Below, piece after piece: positions 9,339 through 17,554 of a stretch of DNA of 60,508 bases (position 1 is the first letter of the stretch; every line of letters begins with the position of its first letter). The DNA is taken from positions 1 through 60,508 of the forward strand of contig CACNJC010000005.1 of assembly GCA_902620585.1 (NCBI GenBank), read 5' to 3'. The notes beneath the pieces are model-generated. The model saw only the letters and a list, made by a program, of their open reading frames with translations. It was not told the DNA's origin and searched no databases. Origin of the DNA: an uncultured Pelagibacteraceae bacterium (lineage in GTDB: Bacteria; Pseudomonadota; Alphaproteobacteria; Pelagibacterales; Pelagibacteraceae). A program made the translations under genes and the position numbers.

Positions 9339-10176
9339 TTATTCTTTTTAATATATTTTCTTTATTAAATTTGAGATATTTATCTTGTATTAATTTAGTT
9401 CCATACTTATGCACAATAGTCTCATCATACCCAATTGATAAGATTTTAGTATTTAAAAAATTATTTCTTCTAATTTTTCTTTCTAATATAGAACCATAGT
9501 ACGGTTCAATGATAACAACATTTTTATATCTTTTAATGAAATTAAAATTCATTTTTCTTTTGATGCTATTAATATAATAAAGATCAACTTTTTTATCAGC
9601 AAAAGTTTCACTACTTATTGAATTTCCTACAATGATAATGAGTTTTTTATTTTTTTTATTTATGATGAAAGAGTTATTATTTATTGGTTTTTTTTCCACA
9701 TTTCCCGAAATCCTAAAATAGTTTACTGATTTATTTTTATAATTTTTTTCAAACAAATGTTTAAACTCATTTGGATTTGAGGGTAAAAATAAATTAATAT
9801 CATTATAATTTGATAAAATACTTATGTCTTCAAAACAATGATGAGTAGTTCCTAATTTTGAATAGTCATTTGAGGCTCCAACAGAAACAATGTTACAAGG
9901 TAGTTTATTATAAACGAAGTCAATTTTAATCTGTTCTAATGCTCTTAAAATTAAGAAAGGAGTTATAGAATGAATTATTGGAATAAACCCCGCTTTTGAC
10001 AATCCTGAACCAAACCCTAACATTGTTTGCTCCATAGTGCTCATATTCAAAATTCTATTATTAAATCTTTTAAAAATATTTCTGAAAGAAAATATTCCTA
10101 TATCACCAAGTAAACAAAAAATTTTTTTGTCTTTGCTCATTAATTTTTCAATAATTTCAGGGAAAACTTTTCTCAT
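9325..10176 (-). CDS. Transketolase-like protein, C-terminal half (Pyr domain)
   Basis: This 283-residue protein matches the pyrimidine-binding and C-terminal domains of transketolase. The catalytic Glu that activates thiamine diphosphate is visible at about residue 49 in STMEQTMLGFGSGLS, followed by the family segment GTTHHCFEDISIL. It pairs with the next upstream gene, whose stop it overlaps by 4 bases (ATGA), so the two should form a heteromeric enzyme. In this operon it probably moves a two-carbon unit onto a keto-sugar nucleotide rather than serving central metabolism; that role is inferred. Confidence 0.88.
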   Translation of the reverse strand: MRKVFPEIIEKLMSKDKKIFCLLGDIGIFSFRNIFKRFNNRILNMSTMEQTMLGFGSGLSKAGFIPIIHSITPFLILRALEQIKIDFVYNKLPCNIVSVGASNDYSKLGTTHHCFEDISILSNYNDINLFLPSNPNEFKHLFEKNYKNKSVNYFRISGNVEKKPINNNSFIINKKNKKLIIIVGNSISSETFADKKVDLYYINSIKRKMNFNFIKRYKNVVIIEPYYGSILERKIRRNNFLNTKILSIGYDETIVHKYGTKLIQDKYLKFNKENILKRINEFK

Positions 10177-10925
10177 ATTTTTAATTCTTTTTTAAATTTC
10201 ATTAATTCTTGAGCAGTTGGGGCCCTATGGTGCCATGCAGGATTATTTGCAATTGTTTTAATACCATAACCTTTTACAGTATTTGCAATTATTATATTAA
10301 AGTTTTTACCTTTAAGACATTTTTTAATCGCCTTATCAATGCTGGAAATATTATGTCCATTTATTTCATATATCTTATTACTGAAAACACTGAGCTTCTT
10401 TTTTAAATTATGGAACTTTATACTTCTAAAATCAGATTTGTTTCTATCTATTATCAAAATTAGATTGTGCAGCTTATAATTGTCAATAGCATGTAAACTT
10501 TCCCATGTAGTTCCCTCCATAAGTTCTTGGTCACCAACTAAACATATTATTCTTTTTTTATCTTTTTTTTGCCTTAAAGCGTAAGCATAGCCCACAGCGT
10601 TTGGTAGGCCATGACCTAAAGAGCCTGTAGAAAAACTAAATATTGGTAGTTTCGTAGAGTCAGGATGCCCACCTAATTTTGAGTCCAATTTACAAAAAGA
10701 AAAGAAAGTTTTTTTATTTATTTGCTTAAAGTAATACATCATAGCATACATTCCTATAGAAGCATGTCCTTTACTTAATATAAAAAAATTATTTTTGATA
10801 TATTTTTTAAAAATCAAAAATAAAATCTCTAATATAGAGAATGCACTACCAATGTGACCTTCTTTCGTCAGATGACAATTTTCTAGAATTGAAAATCTGA
10901 TCAAATTTAGTTTTTTATTTTCCAT
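10173..10925 (-). CDS. Transketolase-like protein, N-terminal half (TPP domain)
   Basis: This 250-residue protein matches the diphosphate-binding domain of transketolase, with GHIGSA at about 24, SKGHAS at 51, GSLGHGLPNAVG at 101 and the TPP/Mg motif at 131-163. The usual GDGE reads GDQE here, with the Asp and downstream DRN kept. That substitution is worth checking because it sits beside the metal site. It is coupled to the Pyr-domain gene downstream. A 40-base gap separates it from the RmlC-like gene. The split two-gene form is common among specialised transketolases. Confidence 0.88.
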   Translation of the reverse strand: MENKKLNLIRFSILENCHLTKEGHIGSAFSILEILFLIFKKYIKNNFFILSKGHASIGMYAMMYYFKQINKKTFFSFCKLDSKLGGHPDSTKLPIFSFSTGSLGHGLPNAVGYAYALRQKKDKKRIICLVGDQELMEGTTWESLHAIDNYKLHNLILIIDRNKSDFRSIKFHNLKKKLSVFSNKIYEINGHNISSIDKAIKKCLKGKNFNIIIANTVKGYGIKTIANNPAWHHRAPTAQELMKFKKELKI

Positions 10926-10965
10926 AGTATTTATCTATAAATTTTATATTTAAAACTAGTTTTAA

Positions 10966-11463
10966 TTATTTATCTCTTTTAGACAAGATAGGTTTTTTAA
11001 CGGGCCACTTATAATTTATTATTGGATCGTTCCATTTAACCGATATCTGGTTCTTTGCATCAATATATTTACCTTTAAATGACCATTTGTATGCATACAA
11101 CGCCTCTTTAGACAAACAAAGCCAAGAATTTAAAAACATAGGAGGAACTAGTACTGCAGTTTTATTTTTATCATTTAAATAAAAGGATGTAGATTTTAAA
11201 AAATTTTTTGAACTAGGTCTGTAATCAACAATAACACTGAGTATTGATCCTTTAACACATGTAATTAGTCTCCATGATTTTTTATCACCATGGAAACCTC
11301 TAAGCACATTTTTTTTTGATGATGAAAACTTATCTAAATTAAACTCAATGTTTCTAAAATAATTTTTTTTCCAAAAAGTCCAAATTTGCCCTCTATGATC
11401 TTTAAATGTATTTATCTTAAAGTATTTTACTTCTTTTAACTTTTTATCAGCATGGACAATCAT
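10966..11463 (-). CDS. RmlC-like sugar 3,5-epimerase (cupin)
   Basis: This 165-residue protein resembles dTDP-4-dehydrorhamnose 3,5-epimerase. It has LRGFHGD (the catalytic-His motif, usually RGLHYQ), VKGSILSVIVDYR, the late YAYKW segment and the C-terminal KWNDPIINYKWP. The second His region (usually PxGFAHGF) reads PPMFLNSWL, so one family His is missing and the reaction may differ, for example C3- or C5-only epimerisation. It starts 2 bases after the ColD-like gene stop and is part of the leftward sugar operon. Confidence 0.82.
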   Translation of the reverse strand: MIVHADKKLKEVKYFKINTFKDHRGQIWTFWKKNYFRNIEFNLDKFSSSKKNVLRGFHGDKKSWRLITCVKGSILSVIVDYRPSSKNFLKSTSFYLNDKNKTAVLVPPMFLNSWLCLSKEALYAYKWSFKGKYIDAKNQISVKWNDPIINYKWPVKKPILSKRDK

Positions 11464-11465
11464 AA

Positions 11466-12650
11466 TTATTTAATTGAAATTTTATCCATAATTTTGCAAA
11501 GTTTTATAATTTTACTTCTATTAAGATCTGGGTAATTTCCAACATAAAGAGAGTAAAAATGCATGTGTTCTGTGTTTACAAAGTCTTTAAAATTATATCT
11601 TTTTTTAAAGTCTTTTAGATAGGGTTGTCTTAATTGGTTTCCTCCTCCGGCGCTACCTATTCTATATTCTATTGAATTTGATCTTAATGCATTTAAAATT
11701 TTTTTGAATAAGTTTTTATCTTTTTTCTTAAGTATTAAATGTAAAGCATAATTACTTGATCCTTTCAGATCAAATTCAGTAAAAAAAATATCTTTTCTAA
11801 TATTTTTCAAAAATAATTGATGGTTTCGATTTCTAATTTTTATATTTTTATTTAGCCTCTTAATTTGTTCCAAACCAATAACTGCAGACAATTCAGTATT
11901 TCTTAAATTAAAACCTTCAGTAAAAAATATAAAATCACTATTTAAATCTTTATGACTAGATTTTGCTTTAGAAATTAACGAAGAATTTTTAGATTCCCTT
12001 AAAAGGCCGTGTCCTCTTTTCATTTTAGCTAAACTATCTATCTTTTTTGAATTAGTTGATATCATTCCACCTTCAATAGTCGACATATGGTGGGAATAAT
12101 AAAAAGAAAAGTTTGAAACTTCTCCTAAAGCGCCACTCTTTTTTCCATTTAAATTTGATCCATGAGACTCGCATGCATCTTCAATAAGAAAAATATTCTT
12201 TTTTTTTAAATAATTAAGAAAATTTTTAGATATTCCAACAAAACCCATAGCGTGCGTTAGGAAGATTGCTGCGGTCCTTTTTGATATTTTTTTTATAACT
12301 TTTTTTTCATCTAAAGCTAAATTTTTTAAATTTATATCAACGAAAATTGGTTTAAATCCAGAGTTGACTACAGAAACAATATCAGAATTCCACGTAAAGG
12401 CTGGTACAATAACCTCAGTTTTATTTTTTTTTAATTCTTTCAGTATTTTAAGAGTGATCAAATTAGCAGAGGCTCCCGAGTTGACAAAAGTACTATATTT
12501 TACACCTAACCATTTTGACCATTTTTTTTCAAAATTTTCGACTTTTGTTCCGTTCGTGAACTTATCTGAAACTTTAATAAACTTGATCAGGGCCTTTTTA
12601 TCGTTTTGATTGATATTGTTACTCATTAAAGGCCAATCAAATTTTGTCAT
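11466..12650 (-). CDS. ColD/RfbH-like PLP-dependent sugar 3-dehydratase
   Basis: This protein of about 394 residues belongs to the DegT/DnrJ/EryC1/StrS fold. At the position of the PLP-binding Lys it carries His (YYSHHMSTIEGG, about residues 184-195). That Lys-to-His change marks the 3-dehydratases ColD and RfbH, which remove the C3 hydroxyl of 4-keto-6-deoxy sugar nucleotides. Other ColD-like segments are NSGASANL, EDACESHG, RGHGLLRE and GFNLRNTELSAVIGLEQ. I place the start at the ATG at 12650, which follows a GAGGAA box closely; a GTG nine bases earlier is possible. It is first in the leftward sugar operon and probably supplies a 4-keto-3,6-dideoxy sugar to the transketolase pair. Confidence 0.87.
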   Translation of the reverse strand: MTKFDWPLMSNNINQNDKKALIKFIKVSDKFTNGTKVENFEKKWSKWLGVKYSTFVNSGASANLITLKILKELKKNKTEVIVPAFTWNSDIVSVVNSGFKPIFVDINLKNLALDEKKVIKKISKRTAAIFLTHAMGFVGISKNFLNYLKKKNIFLIEDACESHGSNLNGKKSGALGEVSNFSFYYSHHMSTIEGGMISTNSKKIDSLAKMKRGHGLLRESKNSSLISKAKSSHKDLNSDFIFFTEGFNLRNTELSAVIGLEQIKRLNKNIKIRNRNHQLFLKNIRKDIFFTEFDLKGSSNYALHLILKKKDKNLFKKILNALRSNSIEYRIGSAGGGNQLRQPYLKDFKKRYNFKDFVNTEHMHFYSLYVGNYPDLNRSKIIKLCKIMDKISIK

Positions 12651-12738
12651 ATTCCTCACAATAGGTTAATAAAAATTATTTTCAATGAATTTTAGTGTAA
12701 TTAGATTATAATTATTTATATAAACTATATAACAAAAA

Positions 12739-13671
12739 ATGAAACTTTTATCTGTAGTTTTTTCCTTTAGGAACGAGGAAGGTAATATTCAAGAACTGGT
12801 AGAGAGAGTTCATAACAGTTTGAAAGACTCATCAAATTGGAAATATGAATTAATATTTGTTAACGATGACTCTTCTGATCAGTCTGAAAATATTTTAGAA
12901 AGACTTCAAAAAGATTACCCAATTAAGATAATCAATATGAGCCGTAGATTTGGCGTAGATCCTTGTGTGCTTGCTGGTTTTAGGCACTCAGGGGGAGAAG
13001 CAATAATTTATTTACATACAGATCTACAAGATCCTCCAGAAATAATACCTGATTTGTTGAAAAAATATGAGGAAGGTTTTGATGTAGTTCACACAATTAG
13101 AACCAAAAGAAAAGGGGAAAATAAATTTAGACTATTTGTTACAAAAATAGCCTATCATTTAATAAATATTTTATCTGATATCAATTTACCTATTGAAGCA
13201 GGTGACTATAAATTAATATCAAAAAAAGTATTAGAAAAAATTTTAAATCAAAAAGAATTTCGTCCTTACGTGCGAGGCCTATCTGTTTGGGTTGGTTTTA
13301 AACAAGCGTATGTAAATTATGAGAGACAAGCAAGAGGATCAGGTAAATCAAAAATGCCTCTACTTTCTGCTGGACCTGTTACAGATTTTATAAATGGTAT
13401 TACGAGTTATTCGTTAAAGCCACTTTATATAGGAATATTTTTTGGGTTTTTTTCGTTTCTAGTTTCAATTCTTCTTATAATTTATGCACTTTACTTAAAA
13501 TTTAATAACCTTGCTATACCAGGAGCCACAAGCATAATAATCGCAATATCTTTCTTTTCAGGGATCTTATTATTCACTTTAGGCATAATCGGAATTTATC
13601 TTGCAAGAATATTTGAACAAACAAAAGGAAGAGATCAATATGTAATTAAAGACATTAAAGATTATAAATAA
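12739..13671 (+). CDS. Polyprenyl-phosphate glycosyltransferase (GT2, GtrB/ArnC-like)
   Basis: This 310-residue protein has an N-terminal GT-A domain with VVFSFRNEEGNI, FVNDDSSDQS and the metal-site region HTDLQDPPEIIP. A YERQARGSGKSK segment follows, and two C-terminal membrane helices anchor it. This layout is typical of enzymes that load a sugar onto undecaprenyl phosphate at the cytoplasmic face. It is divergent from the deoxysugar operon and followed 5 bases later by a large polytopic membrane protein, as in three-component Gtr systems. A TATAAT box at 12707-12712 could be its -10 element. Confidence 0.85.
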   Translation: MKLLSVVFSFRNEEGNIQELVERVHNSLKDSSNWKYELIFVNDDSSDQSENILERLQKDYPIKIINMSRRFGVDPCVLAGFRHSGGEAIIYLHTDLQDPPEIIPDLLKKYEEGFDVVHTIRTKRKGENKFRLFVTKIAYHLINILSDINLPIEAGDYKLISKKVLEKILNQKEFRPYVRGLSVWVGFKQAYVNYERQARGSGKSKMPLLSAGPVTDFINGITSYSLKPLYIGIFFGFFSFLVSILLIIYALYLKFNNLAIPGATSIIIAISFFSGILLFTLGIIGIYLARIFEQTKGRDQYVIKDIKDYK

Positions 13672-13676
13672 TCTAT

Positions 13677-15542
13677 ATGCGAAAATTTTTTCCAATTATA
13701 ATATCTTTTTTTTTTCTTATAATTTCAATTTTTTGTTGGGATAAAATAAACCTACCTTATGACGAGAGTAATAAGATTATTGGAGAATCTTACTTAAGTA
13801 AAACAAACCCTCAAAACGATCTAATTAGGTTTATTTTTTTCATTATTCCGTCATCTCTAATTTATTTGATTAGTTATTTGAAGATAAATAAATCCACTTA
13901 TAATTTTAATAAAAATAGTAAAAATTATTTTTTAAGCAACAAACTGATAAAAAAAGAAAATAAAGTTTTAGATAATTATTTTTTTTTTTTCATAATTTTA
14001 GTTTTATTAGAGTTTCTTAGCATTGACTTTAAAAAATTTTTAGCAATTGATTTATTTCATGATGCTGTATTTTTGGTTCCACCTATAAATTACTTAACTA
14101 GTGGTGAATTTTTTCAATCAACATTATATGACTATGGATTTACTGGAAATAACTTAGGACTGATAATTAATTATTTCTTTGGTTTTTATACTTTGGGGTC
14201 AATAAATTTTTTAAAGTTACTATTGATTTTATTTATTAAAATCTCGCTTGTTTTGATTGCAAAAAAATTAACGGAATATCTTGAATGTGACGACTTTGTA
14301 AAAAAACTATTTTTCATAATATTTACTTTTTTTGTTATAAGCCTTCCGAATTATTATGACTTATCTTCTCATTTTTCTCCAAGATCTGCTTTATATTTAT
14401 TTACAGTGCTATTAATTGGCTCAGCATTAAGCTTTGAAAAAAATAGTGAGCTGAAATATTTTTTTGTCGGTTCTCTCTCTTTAATTTCTTTGTTTTGGTG
14501 GTTTGATGTTGGTTTTTATATAAATTTTCTTATATTTTTACTTAGTTTGTATTTAATTGTTCACTCACAAAAAAAAAATCTATTATATCTAATTTTTGGA
14601 CTTTTGTTTTCTTGGATACTTTTTTTAGTATTAATTCCATCAGAGGAGATCAAATCATTTTTTGTTAATATAAAGTTTATTTTATCGACTACAGACTACC
14701 TTATAGGAATTGAATATCTTAAACCATTTAGTGAAAATAGTACAAGATGGACAAAGGCATTAATTATTATTTTTTTGAGCTGTGTACTTTTGATAAATCT
14801 TAATTTTAGTAAGAAACTTAAAGTTCATTCGCATTTAAAGTTATATTTAAATCTGATTTTTATAAGTGGAATTATAGTTTTTAAATCAGCTTTAACTAGG
14901 TCTGATGTGTATCATCTTAAATACTCATCTGGTTTATACACATTAGTATTCGCATTTGCTGTTTTTTTTGTAATATTCACCTATCTAATAGAAAGAAAAA
15001 ATATTAATGCTTATTTTTCTAAATTAAATAGAGAGACAAAAAAAAGATTAATATTAGTAGTATTCATGATTTTCTCCTTCTCATTTTTTGGAGGATACTT
15101 AAATAAAAAAAATCAAAATTCAATTCAAACAAGTTTAATAAATCTTATTAATTTCAAAACAAATATTGAAAAGTTGGTTTTAACCAACTCTATAGATTTA
15201 CTTAACGATCGAAATTTAGCAGCTTTAAACAAGTATAAAACTTTAAGCTCTAATGATACTTGCATTCAAAATTTTTCAGATGATAATTTTTTTCCATTCT
15301 TTTTAAAAAAACCTACATGCACAAAGTTTTATTTATCAAATCAGATTTTATCTGGTCATAGCGAGAGTCAGTTTGTTTCAGAATTTCAAGAATCTATGCC
15401 AAATATTATTTTGTATGAGTCTCCAACTAAACTATTGATCAATTTTGATAATTTACAAAATGCAATGAAATTTGTAAGAGATAATTATGAATTTTATGAA
15501 AATTATTATGGATTTGTTTTCTATAAGAAAATCGATAATTAA
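13677..15542 (+). CDS. Large polytopic membrane protein, possible GT-C-type transferase
   Basis: I do not recognise this 621-residue protein by family. It has about twelve or more hydrophobic helices and a DLFHDAVFLVPP segment in a loop near residue 125, reminiscent of acidic first-loop motifs in GT-C glycosyltransferases. The soluble C-terminal stretch of about 120 residues contains two Cys (DTCIQ, PTCTK) that might form a disulfide. The gene directly follows a GtrB-like enzyme, so the inferred role is transfer of a lipid-linked sugar to a surface glycan in the periplasm. Extreme A/T content and Phe/Ile/Lys richness match the neighbouring sugar cassette. Confidence 0.6.
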   Translation: MRKFFPIIISFFFLIISIFCWDKINLPYDESNKIIGESYLSKTNPQNDLIRFIFFIIPSSLIYLISYLKINKSTYNFNKNSKNYFLSNKLIKKENKVLDNYFFFFIILVLLEFLSIDFKKFLAIDLFHDAVFLVPPINYLTSGEFFQSTLYDYGFTGNNLGLIINYFFGFYTLGSINFLKLLLILFIKISLVLIAKKLTEYLECDDFVKKLFFIIFTFFVISLPNYYDLSSHFSPRSALYLFTVLLIGSALSFEKNSELKYFFVGSLSLISLFWWFDVGFYINFLIFLLSLYLIVHSQKKNLLYLIFGLLFSWILFLVLIPSEEIKSFFVNIKFILSTTDYLIGIEYLKPFSENSTRWTKALIIIFLSCVLLINLNFSKKLKVHSHLKLYLNLIFISGIIVFKSALTRSDVYHLKYSSGLYTLVFAFAVFFVIFTYLIERKNINAYFSKLNRETKKRLILVVFMIFSFSFFGGYLNKKNQNSIQTSLINLINFKTNIEKLVLTNSIDLLNDRNLAALNKYKTLSSNDTCIQNFSDDNFFPFFLKKPTCTKFYLSNQILSGHSESQFVSEFQESMPNIILYESPTKLLINFDNLQNAMKFVRDNYEFYENYYGFVFYKKIDN

Positions 15543-15573
15543 AAGGTGTCTTAAATAAATATTTTATAAATTG

Positions 15574-16794
15574 ATGAAAATAGCAGTAATTGGTTCTGGA
15601 ATTTCGGGTTTATCCGCAGCATTTTACCTATCTAAAAAGTACAAAGTAGATATTTTTGAAAAAGAAAATCATTTTGGTGGTCACTCATATACATATGATA
15701 TTAAAAATCATAATAAAATTTTACCTGTTGATTTAGGTTTTATAGTATTCAATGAATTAACATATCCTAATTTAATAAATTTTTTCAAAGAATTAAATGT
15801 ACCTTATGAAAAAAGTGACATGTCATTCTCCGTTTCAATACAAAATAATAATGTTGAATATGGAGGCAAAGGTCTAAACGCATTATTCGCCAACAGAAAA
15901 AATCTGTTCAATTTAAGTTTCTTAAAAATGATAAAAGAAATTATTATATTCTACAAGAATGCACATTTTCTAACAGAAAAAAACATAGATGGAATTACAT
16001 TAGGTGATTATTTAAAAAAAACTGGAATGTCTAAATATTTTATTGACTACCATATTATTCCAATGGTAGCTGCGATTTGGTCAATGCCGTTTCACAAAGC
16101 AAAATTGATGCCCTTAGATCTTTTCTTGAGATTTTTTATAAACCATGGATTATTCAAACTTAAAAACAGACCACAATGGTACACTGTAACTAATCGCAGT
16201 CGAACTTATGTTGACAAAGTTCTTAAAAATATTAGCGGTCAAATATTTAAGAACTATGAAGTAAATAAAGTCATTCGAACTAAAGATAATGTAAGATTAC
16301 AAATCGAAAATGAGTTTCTAGATTACGATCAAGTAGTTTTAGCTTCTCACTCAGACCAAAGTTTAAAATTATTAAATAATCCCTCAGAGCACGAACAAAG
16401 AATTTTAGCAAAGTTTAGTTATGTCAAAAATGAGGGAGTTCTACATACTGATGAAAAGCTTATGCCTAGAAAAAAATTAGCTTGGTCAAGTTGGAACTCT
16501 ATAACAAACGAGGGGAAAACTTGTGTAACTTATTGGTTAAATAAGCTACAAAATTTAGATACTGAAAGAAATTACTTTTTAACATTAAATCCAATTTATC
16601 AAATATCTGTTGAAAAAATAATTAAAAAGGTAAATTTTACCCACCCATATTTCAATTCAGAAACAATGAAACTACAGAAAGAGCTTAATTTTCTTCAAGG
16701 AAAGCAAAGAACTTGGTTTTGTGGTGCATATTTTGGTTATGGATTTCACGAAGATGGATTAAAATCGGCTTTAAGCTTAATTAAAAATTTTTAA
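15574..16794 (+). CDS. FAD-dependent amine-oxidase-like protein (COG2907)
   Basis: This protein of about 406 residues starts with a dinucleotide-binding motif (IAVIGSGISGLSAA) followed by FEKENHFGGHSYT, typical of the FAD/NAD-binding amine-oxidase and desaturase-like superfamily. A C-terminal FAD segment reads WFCGAYFGYGFHEDG. I chose the ATG at 15574 over the TTG just before it. It heads a rightward string with DUF1365, a CFA-type methyltransferase and a DUF3833 lipoprotein. In other proteobacteria this set is light- or singlet-oxygen-induced and tied to modified (cyclopropane or furan) fatty acids. That assignment here is by gene context. Confidence 0.85.
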   Translation: MKIAVIGSGISGLSAAFYLSKKYKVDIFEKENHFGGHSYTYDIKNHNKILPVDLGFIVFNELTYPNLINFFKELNVPYEKSDMSFSVSIQNNNVEYGGKGLNALFANRKNLFNLSFLKMIKEIIIFYKNAHFLTEKNIDGITLGDYLKKTGMSKYFIDYHIIPMVAAIWSMPFHKAKLMPLDLFLRFFINHGLFKLKNRPQWYTVTNRSRTYVDKVLKNISGQIFKNYEVNKVIRTKDNVRLQIENEFLDYDQVVLASHSDQSLKLLNNPSEHEQRILAKFSYVKNEGVLHTDEKLMPRKKLAWSSWNSITNEGKTCVTYWLNKLQNLDTERNYFLTLNPIYQISVEKIIKKVNFTHPYFNSETMKLQKELNFLQGKQRTWFCGAYFGYGFHEDGLKSALSLIKNF

Positions 16795-16798
16795 AAAA

Positions 16799-17554
16799 AT
16801 GAACTCTTGTATTTATAATGGCGAGGTTTCTCACACAAGGTTTAAACCTGTAAAACATTTTCTAAAATATAAAACTTTTTCACTTTTTATAGATTTAGAT
16901 GAAATTGATAGGCTTGATAAGGGCATCCCAATTTTTTCTATAAACAACTTTAACGTTTTTAGTTTTTACAATAAGGATCACGGTAAAAGAGATGGCAAAT
17001 CTTTAAAAAATTGGGTTATAGAGAGTTTGAAAAGATTTAAAGTAAAAATAAATGTTAATAAAATCAAATTATTATGCTATCCAAGAATTTTCGGTTACGT
17101 GTTTAATCCTTTAAGTATATTTTATTGTTATGAAAATGATTTACTAAAAGCTGTATTTTACGAGGTTAAAAATACATTTAATGAACAACACACATATATA
17201 TTTAAAACAAAAAACAATGAGTCCATAACTCAAAAATGTAGAAAAAAATTTTATGTATCACCATTTATGGACATGGATACCTTTTATAATTTTAAATTAC
17301 TAAACCCAAATGAAAAATTATTCGTTTCCATTAAACAAACTGATAAGAAAGGCTCAATTTTAAATGCTGTTCAAACTGGAAAAAGAAAAGAATTCAATTT
17401 TAAACAACTCGTTTTTAATTTTTTTAGATATCCACTTATGACAATAAAAATAATAATTGCGATACATTATGAAGCATTACTATTGTGGAAAAAAGGGGCA
17501 TTATACAGATCTAGAATTAAAAAAATAAAGAATAATTTAAGTTTCGAGGGTTAA
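16799..17554 (+). CDS. DUF1365 family protein
   Basis: This 251-residue protein has the DUF1365 hallmarks: N-terminal YNGEVSHTRFKPVKHFLKY, LLCYPRIFGYVFNPLSIFYC in the middle, KKFYVSPFMDMD and a C-terminal membrane-associated helix. The family has no settled biochemical role, but it almost always sits between a COG2907 oxidase and a CFA-type methyltransferase, as here. It starts 4 bases after the oxidase stop, and its TAA overlaps the next ATG. A role in modifying membrane fatty acids is inferred. Confidence 0.88.
   Translation: MNSCIYNGEVSHTRFKPVKHFLKYKTFSLFIDLDEIDRLDKGIPIFSINNFNVFSFYNKDHGKRDGKSLKNWVIESLKRFKVKINVNKIKLLCYPRIFGYVFNPLSIFYCYENDLLKAVFYEVKNTFNEQHTYIFKTKNNESITQKCRKKFYVSPFMDMDTFYNFKLLNPNEKLFVSIKQTDKKGSILNAVQTGKRKEFNFKQLVFNFFRYPLMTIKIIIAIHYEALLLWKKGALYRSRIKKIKNNLSFEG

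Noticed and set aside
8295-15542. Recently acquired mobile island with flanking repeats or tRNA site
   Set aside because: The sugar cassette is more AT-rich than its surroundings, but I saw no integrase, transposase, tRNA gene or flanking direct repeat.
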